From contig DATDCY010000124.1 of the NCBI GenBank assembly GCA_036524115.1, forward strand, positions 1-18,744: a DNA stretch of 18,744 bases. Reading direction: 5' to 3'. The notes beneath the pieces are model-generated. The model saw only the letters and a list, made by a program, of their open reading frames with translations, was not told the origin of the DNA and did no database searches. Shown here piece after piece: positions 14,057 to 18,744 of this stretch. How positions within the stretch are numbered: position 1 is the stretch's first letter; each line of letters begins with the position of its first letter. The DNA comes from a bacterium (lineage in GTDB: Bacteria; JAUVQV01; DATDCY01). The position numbers and the translations under genes are program-made.

Positions 14057-16957
14057 TCATCTTAGCACGCCGCCGCCGAGCACCTCGCGCAGCCGCCGGG
14101 CGATCTCCTCGGTCCCGAGGTCCCGCGGGAGCAGCAGGTCCCCGGGCGCGGCCAGGCCGCTCTGCATCAGCTGCGACGCCGGGTGGCTGGAGAGGAACAC
14201 CACCCGCAACCCCGGCACCCGTGCCCGGGCGGCTGCGGCCACCTGGCGCACGCCCACGCTGCGCAGCGCACCATCGCACAGCAGCAGGTCGGGGCGGAAG
14301 CCGTCCGCCTCGAGCAGCAGCAGCGCCTCCTCCCCGCCGGCGGCGAACCGGACCCGGTAGCCGAGATCGGCGAGGCGGCCGCCGATGGCCCGCCGCGCCG
14401 TCGCGTCGTCCCCGACGAGCAGGATGGCCTCGGTGCCGCCCGGCACGGGCGACGCGTCGGCGGGCTGCGCCCCAGGGGCCGCCGGGAGGTAGACGAAGAA
14501 GGTCGATCCCGCCCCTGGCGCGCTCTCGACGCGCAGCGCGCCGCCATGCTGGGAGACAATCCCGTACGCGGTGGCCAGGCCGAGCCCCGTTCCCTGGCCG
14601 GGCTCCTTCGTCGTGAAGAAGGGGTCGAAGATCCGGGGCACGAGGTCGGGTTCCATGCCGACGCCCGTGTCGCGCACGCTGATCACCGCGTAGCGCCCGG
14701 GAGGCACGCCCGGATGCGCCGGCGCGTCCGCCTCCACGACCGCCGCGCCGGTCACGAACGAGAGGGTGCCGCCCCCGGGCATCGCGTCGCGGGCGTTGAT
14801 CGCGAGGTTCAGGAGCACCTGACCGATCTGCGCCGAGTCCGCGACGACGGGCGGGGGCTCCTCGTCCGTGCGGCACCCGATCGCGATCGTCTTCGGCAGC
14901 ACGTGCGCCAGCATCCCCCGGATCTCGGCGACCAGACGCGACGGCTCGACGGGGCGCATGCGCAGCTCCTGCCTGCGCCCGAACGCGAGGATCTGGTGCA
15001 CGAGGTCCGAGCCGCGCTCGGCCGCGCCGATGACGTCATCGAGCTGCCGCCGCGCCGGATGTCCCTCCGCGAGCTGCTCGCTGGCGGCGTCGGTCAACCC
15101 GATCACGGCGAGCAGGATGTTGTTGAAGTCGTGGGCGATCCCGGAGGCGAGGGTCCCGATCGACTGCATCTTCTGCGCCTGCAGCAGCAGCGCCTGCAGC
15201 CGGTGGCGCTCCTGCTCGGCCTGGGAGAGGGAGGTCACGTCCTCGACGAAGACGAGCGCCTTGCGCCGGCCTTCCTCCTCGATCGGGATGCCGGTGAACC
15301 GGCCGACCACCAGCCGCCCGTCGCGGCTGCGGTAGCCGGCGGGGCCCACCGCGAAGGGCACGCCCTCGATCGCGCCCTGGACCTCCGTGGCGATGCCGGG
15401 CTCGAGGAACCCGGGGAACCCGTGGAGGTAGGCGCCGACGAACTCGTCCCGGGCGTACCCCGAGATCGCGACCATCGCGGGGTTGGCGAACTCCACGCGC
15501 AGGTCGTCGTCGACGATGAAGACCCCGAACGGGGCGCGCCCGAGGATGCGCTGCAGGCGGGCGGCCGCGTGGTTGAGCTCGTCCATCGCGAGCTTGCGCT
15601 CGGAGACGTCGTGGACCACGTGGGTGATGCCCCCGCCGCGGCGCGGCAGCGCCGTGATCTCGAGGTAGCGGCCGAGGTGCGGCTCGTCGAGGTCGACGGT
15701 CGTCGGCTGGCGCGTGCGCAGGGTCTCGCGGCCCGGGCAGCCGCCGATCGGCTCGGCGAGCCCGTGGAAGAGCTCGAAGCAGGGGCGCGGAGCGAGCGGG
15801 CGCTCGCCGAGGCCGAGCAGCCGGCGCGCCGCCGCGTTCGAGCGCACGACGCGGAAGTCCGCGTCGTGGATCGTGATCCCCTCGCGGATGCTGTCGAAGG
15901 TCTCCTGCCAGTCGTCGCGCGACTCGCGCAGCGCCCGCTCCATGACCTTGACGTCCGTGATGTCGCGCAGCGTCAGCACCGTGCCCCCCGCCTGCTCCAG
16001 GTCCGGGTGCACGGGCTCCGCCGTGGCGAGGAACCAGCGGTCCGTGAGGGCGTGGGCGATCTCCGCCGACACGCGCAGGCCCGTGCGCTGCTGCGCCTCC
16101 AGGGGCGCGAGCGCACCGGCGAGGCGGGCGCCCTGCAGCAGCTTGGCAATGCCGGTGCCCGGGACCTGGCGGTGCTCGAGGCGGGCGAGGCTGGCGGCGG
16201 CGCGGTTCGCGCGCACGACGAGGCCCTCGCCGTCGAGCATCAGGATCGCGTCGCCGACGGAGTCGAACGTGGCCCGCCACTGGGCCGCGGCGCGCACGAG
16301 CTCGTCGGTGCGCTCGGCCACCTGGTTCTCGAGGTGGCGCTCCTTGGCCGCGATGTCGTAGGCGAGGCCGAACTCGCGCACGAGCGAGATGCGGTGCAGG
16401 TGCCGCATGGCGACCATCACGGCGAGGATCGCGACGAGCAGGTAGTTCTGTGTGAAGAACTGCCTCGGGCCGGTCGGCCCGCCCCAGAGCAGCAGCGGCA
16501 CCAGGAAGACGACGTAGATCACCCCGGCCACCAGCATCTGGAAGCGCGTGCTGGCCGGGATGAAGCCGAGGGCGACGATCGCTATCAGGATCATCCCGGA
16601 GAGGTAGGGCGAGTGGTGCCCGCCGTGGAGGAGGATCATGACCTCGATCGTGACCGCGGAGAGCGCGACGGCCGAGAGCAGGGAGACGCGCAGCACGGCC
16701 GGCGCCGTCGTCCGCGCCGCCACCTGCCGGAGCAGCAGCAGGCCGGCGGCGGCCGCGAGACGGTAGGCGAAGAAGCGGGGCGCCAGCTCCGGGGCGCTGA
16801 TGAAGTCCAGCGGGGCGACGAGCAGGAAGAGCAGCGCGCCGGAGAAGGCGGCGCGGATGGTCCACTCGCGGAAGACGCGCTCGAGCTCGGCCTGGACGTA
16901 GGCCTCGCGGGCGGCCGCGGCCGCCGTCGAGGTCTCGCCGGGCTCCATGGCGCGCAT
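14057..16957 (-). CDS. Membrane triple-PAS hybrid histidine kinase with degenerate receiver
   Basis: A 966-residue protein from ATG 16957 (963 from the second ATG at 16948, used for numbering). Six hydrophobic helices at about 33-51, 60-76, 85-105, 116-132, 137-155 and 168-184 form a membrane sensor. PAS1 (about 220-335), PAS2 (about 345-465) and PAS3 (about 475-590) follow, then HisKA with H606 in GIAHDFNN, HATPase (about 690-820; NLAINARDAMPGGG, DTGVGM, GTGLGLAT) and a receiver (about 843-963). The receiver keeps the DD pair and D892 (LLLCDGAL) but has R942 where the conserved lysine should be. PAS2 carries C390, H395-G396 and C404 in a CFELFHG...GGCPG pattern. No Shine-Dalgarno site precedes either ATG; a perfect palindrome spans the first. 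It likely passes phosphate to the intact single receiver encoded 34 bases downstream. Confidence 0.9.
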   Translation of the reverse strand: MRAMEPGETSTAAAAAREAYVQAELERVFREWTIRAAFSGALLFLLVAPLDFISAPELAPRFFAYRLAAAAGLLLLRQVAARTTAPAVLRVSLLSAVALSAVTIEVMILLHGGHHSPYLSGMILIAIVALGFIPASTRFQMLVAGVIYVVFLVPLLLWGGPTGPRQFFTQNYLLVAILAVMVAMRHLHRISLVREFGLAYDIAAKERHLENQVAERTDELVRAAAQWRATFDSVGDAILMLDGEGLVVRANRAAASLARLEHRQVPGTGIAKLLQGARLAGALAPLEAQQRTGLRVSAEIAHALTDRWFLATAEPVHPDLEQAGGTVLTLRDITDVKVMERALRESRDDWQETFDSIREGITIHDADFRVVRSNAAARRLLGLGERPLAPRPCFELFHGLAEPIGGCPGRETLRTRQPTTVDLDEPHLGRYLEITALPRRGGGITHVVHDVSERKLAMDELNHAAARLQRILGRAPFGVFIVDDDLRVEFANPAMVAISGYARDEFVGAYLHGFPGFLEPGIATEVQGAIEGVPFAVGPAGYRSRDGRLVVGRFTGIPIEEEGRRKALVFVEDVTSLSQAEQERHRLQALLLQAQKMQSIGTLASGIAHDFNNILLAVIGLTDAASEQLAEGHPARRQLDDVIGAAERGSDLVHQILAFGRRQELRMRPVEPSRLVAEIRGMLAHVLPKTIAIGCRTDEEPPPVVADSAQIGQVLLNLAINARDAMPGGGTLSFVTGAAVVEADAPAHPGVPPGRYAVISVRDTGVGMEPDLVPRIFDPFFTTKEPGQGTGLGLATAYGIVSQHGGALRVESAPGAGSTFFVYLPAAPGAQPADASPVPGGTEAILLVGDDATARRAIGGRLADLGYRVRFAAGGEEALLLLEADGFRPDLLLCDGALRSVGVRQVAAAARARVPGLRVVFLSSHPASQLMQSGLAAPGDLLLPRDLGTEEIARRLREVLGGGVLR

Positions 16958-16969
16958 GGTACCATGCGC
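16952..16969. promoter_or_regulatory. Perfect 18-bp palindrome over the kinase start codon (operator candidate)
   Basis: GCGCATGGTACCATGCGC is identical to its reverse complement. It lies in the roughly 50-bp divergent spacer between the membrane kinase and the chalcone-isomerase-like gene and includes the kinase ATG at 16957-16955. It could be an operator serving one or both genes, or an mRNA hairpin that hides the kinase start. No convincing -35/-10 pair for either gene was found in this short spacer. Confidence 0.45.
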
Positions 16970-17006
16970 CGACACGCTCGGAGCGGGCAACCGGGGAGGG
17001 GAAGCG

Positions 17007-17600
17007 ATGGGCACGAGGGTCGTGCGGCAGTTCGCGCTGGCGGCAGCGGTCGCGGCGGCGGCAGCGATGTTCGCATCGGACACCCTGGCCGCGGTCGTGA
17101 AGGGCGTCACCTTCCCGGACTCGGTCGCGATCGGCGGCCGCGAATGCCGGCTCAACGGCGTCGGCGTGCGCACGAAGTTCATCGTCAGCGTCTACCTCGG
17201 CGCGCTGTACGTGGCGACGCCGACGGCGGACGGGGTCGCGGCGATCGCCGCCGACGAGCCCAAGCGCACGGTGCTGCACTTCGTGCACTCGAAGGTGGAG
17301 GCGGAGAAGATCCGCGAGGCCTGGCGCGAGGGCTTCGCCGCGAACGCCGGCGCCGCGCTGCCGCAGCTCAAGGAGCGGCTCGAGCGCTTCGCCGGCTGGT
17401 TCGACGAGGACCTGCACAAGGACGAGCGGATCGAGCTGACGTACGTCCCGGGGAAGGGGACCGAGGTCGCCGTCAAGGGGAAGGTGCGCGGGACGATCGA
17501 GGGCGCGGACTTCATGCGGGCGCTGTGGTCGGTGTGGCTCGGAGAGAAGCCGGTGGACGGCGGCCTGAAGGAAGGAATGCTCGCCGGCGCTCAGCGGTAG
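17007..17600 (+). CDS. Secreted chalcone isomerase-like protein
   Basis: A 197-residue protein. Residues 1-28 are a Sec signal peptide (MGTRVVRQ, then a long alanine-rich hydrophobic stretch to DTLA), so it is exported to the periplasm. The mature part fits the bacterial chalcone-isomerase-like family: VTFPDSVAIGGRECRLNGVGVRTKFIVSVYLGALYV (about 34-69), then a helical centre (VEAEKIREAWREGFAAN) and GTEVAVKGKVRGTIEGADFMRALWSVWLGEKPVDGGLKEGML at the end. Bacterial members are widespread, usually lack shown isomerase activity and have no settled role. The ATG at 17007 is taken because GGGAGGGG lies just upstream and it gives a clean signal peptide; an earlier in-frame ATG at 16947 does not. The stop overlaps the convergent NamZ-family gene by ten bases. 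Confidence 0.88.
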   Translation: MGTRVVRQFALAAAVAAAAAMFASDTLAAVVKGVTFPDSVAIGGRECRLNGVGVRTKFIVSVYLGALYVATPTADGVAAIAADEPKRTVLHFVHSKVEAEKIREAWREGFAANAGAALPQLKERLERFAGWFDEDLHKDERIELTYVPGKGTEVAVKGKVRGTIEGADFMRALWSVWLGEKPVDGGLKEGMLAGAQR

Positions 17601-18744
17601 AGGTGGAAGGCCGCGGCGCGGGCCTCGAACGCGGCCAGCTCGCGCGACCACGCACGCTCCAGCGCGGCTGGCGGGCGCCCCGCATCCAACCCCGCGCGGA
17701 TGCGCGCATCGCCCGTGAGCAGGTCGATCGGCAAGCGCTCGGTCTCGTACTCGTACGGCGGCTGGCGCCAGAGCTCGGCGCCGGGCCAGAGCCTCCGGAT
17801 CTCGGCGAGCAGCGCGAGGGTCGTGCGGTAGGGGCGGAAGGTCGCGGCGTCCGTCACGTGGAGTTGCAGTCCGCCGCAGACCTTCCCGGCCCACTTCTGG
17901 AAGGTCGGCTGGAACCAGGCCTCGCGGAAGACGACGCCGGGGAGCCGGCGCCGCCGCAGCGCGGCGCACAGCGCCGGCGGGTCGATCCAGGGCGCGCCGC
18001 AGAACTCGAAGGGGCGCGTCGTGCCGCGGCCCTCGGAGAGGAGCGTCCCCTCGAGAAGCACCTGCCCCGGGTAGACGAGCGCCGTCTCCGGCGCCGGCAT
18101 GTTCGGGCTCGGCGGCACCCACGGCAGGCCCGTCTCGCGAAAGAGCATGCGGCGGTGCCAGCCGCGCAGCGGCACCACGTCCAACTCCACGTCGATGCCG
18201 CCCTCCGCAACGAACAGGCGCGCCAGCTCACCCAGGGTGAGGCCGTGGCGCATCGGCAGCGGATGCGCACCGACGAACGAGAGCATCGCCGGCGTGAGCA
18301 GGTTCCCCTCGACCGCGCCGCCGATCGGATTGGGGCGGTCGAGGACGACGATGCGCTTGCCGAGGCGGGCGGCCTCCTCGAGGCAGTAGCGCAGCGTCGT
18401 GATGAAGGTGTAGACGCGGCAGCCCACGTCCTGGAGGTCCACGAGCAGCGCGTCGATGCCCGCGAGCATCTCCGCCGTCGGGCGGCGCACGTCGGCGTAG
18501 AGCGAGTACACCGGGATGCCGAGCGCCGGATCCCGCCCGTGCGCCGACTCCACCATGTTGTCCTGCTTCTCGCCGAAGACCCCGTGCTGCGGCGAGAAGA
18601 GCGCCGTGAGCCGCCGCCCCGCGGCGCGCGCGACCAGGTCGCGGGCGTGGCGGTAGCGCCGGTCGACCGAGGCCTGGTTGCAGAGCAGGCCGAGGCGCGC
18701 CCTGGCGAGCGGGCGCGGCGGCGCCGCGACGAAGGCCTCGAGGC
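17591..18744 (-). CDS. NamZ / DUF1343 family exo-beta-N-acetylmuramidase (5' end outside window)
   Basis: At least 383 residues, open to the right edge, with no start in view. The frame reads upstream of the internal ATG at 18556 through LARARLGLLCNQASVDRRYRHARDL and ALFSPQHGVFGEKQDN, which are N-terminal family motifs, so that ATG is not the true start. Later motifs are DALLVDLQDVGCRVYTFITT, VLDRPNPIGG, PMRHGLTLGELARLF and EGRGTTRPFEFCGAPWIDP. The family member NamZ of Bacillus subtilis removes N-acetylmuramic acid from the non-reducing ends of peptidoglycan fragments, so a role in cell-wall turnover or recycling is inferred. Family length is about 400, so only a short N-terminal piece (probably with a signal peptide) is missing. 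The stop TGA (17593-17591) overlaps the convergent gene's end. Confidence 0.88.
   Translation of the reverse strand, partial: LEAFVAAPPRPLARARLGLLCNQASVDRRYRHARDLVARAAGRRLTALFSPQHGVFGEKQDNMVESAHGRDPALGIPVYSLYADVRRPTAEMLAGIDALLVDLQDVGCRVYTFITTLRYCLEEAARLGKRIVVLDRPNPIGGAVEGNLLTPAMLSFVGAHPLPMRHGLTLGELARLFVAEGGIDVELDVVPLRGWHRRMLFRETGLPWVPPSPNMPAPETALVYPGQVLLEGTLLSEGRGTTRPFEFCGAPWIDPPALCAALRRRRLPGVVFREAWFQPTFQKWAGKVCGGLQLHVTDAATFRPYRTTLALLAEIRRLWPGAELWRQPPYEYETERLPIDLLTGDARIRAGLDAGRPPAALERAWSRELAAFEARAAAFHLYR

Noticed and set aside
16958-17182. N-terminal extension of the membrane kinase frame up to 17182
   Set aside because: It is antisense to the signal peptide and first strands of the chalcone-isomerase-like gene and has no similarity to kinase N-termini.

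Overview
The window is about 70% GC, densely coded and strictly bacterial in style. Spacers are short, several genes overlap start to stop, and Shine-Dalgarno (SD) sites are GGAGG-like. The gene families (PAS-rich hybrid kinases, two-CW protein, HEAT and HD-GYP-like proteins, periplasmic chalcone-isomerase-like protein, YjbQ) and the nested-hairpin interspersed repeat between 13361 and 13662 point to a deltaproteobacterial lineage (Desulfobacterota/Desulfuromonadota or Myxococcota type) or a related candidate phylum. This placement is an inference from gene content. No rRNA, tRNA, CRISPR array or intact insertion sequence was recognised.

Layout. (1) 1-79, minus: N-terminal signal peptide of an exported protein that runs off the left edge, with its own promoter. 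(2) 311-2620, plus: soluble triple-PAS hybrid histidine kinase. (3) 2715-3424: vapBC-type toxin-antitoxin pair behind a near-consensus promoter with twin palindromic operators, apparently leaderless. (4) 3443-6851: livG, livF and a TMTC-like membrane glycosyltransferase with TPRs. The last two junctions are GTGA and ATGA overlaps, so this is a coupled operon. No liv permease or binding protein is present. (5) 6856-9571: ettA (ABC-F), a small PAS-LuxR regulator and a two-CW cysteine-rich protein. (6) 9615-10013, minus: yjbQ. (7) 10142-13283, plus: a HEAT-repeat protein translationally coupled to an HD-GYP-like protein. (8) 13284-13653: gene-free stretch of dispersed repeats. (9) 13654-16957, minus: six-TM triple-PAS hybrid kinase followed by a lone CheY-like receiver. 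(10) 17007-17600, plus: secreted chalcone-isomerase-like protein, overlapping tail to tail with (11) a NamZ/DUF1343 muramidase-family gene cut by the right edge.

How the genes may work together. The window is rich in signal transduction: two hybrid kinases, a single-domain receiver, a PAS-LuxR regulator and an HD-GYP-like protein. The most unusual unit is the HEAT/HD pair. Both proteins appear to begin with the same roughly 130-residue module, not recognised as a named domain, and the HD partner lacks the glutamate of the HHExxDGxGYP motif. I regard this as the best candidate for an undescribed system. Other points of interest are the vapBC control region, the perfect 18-bp palindrome over the start of the second kinase gene, and the repeat element that supplies the stop codon of the receiver gene.
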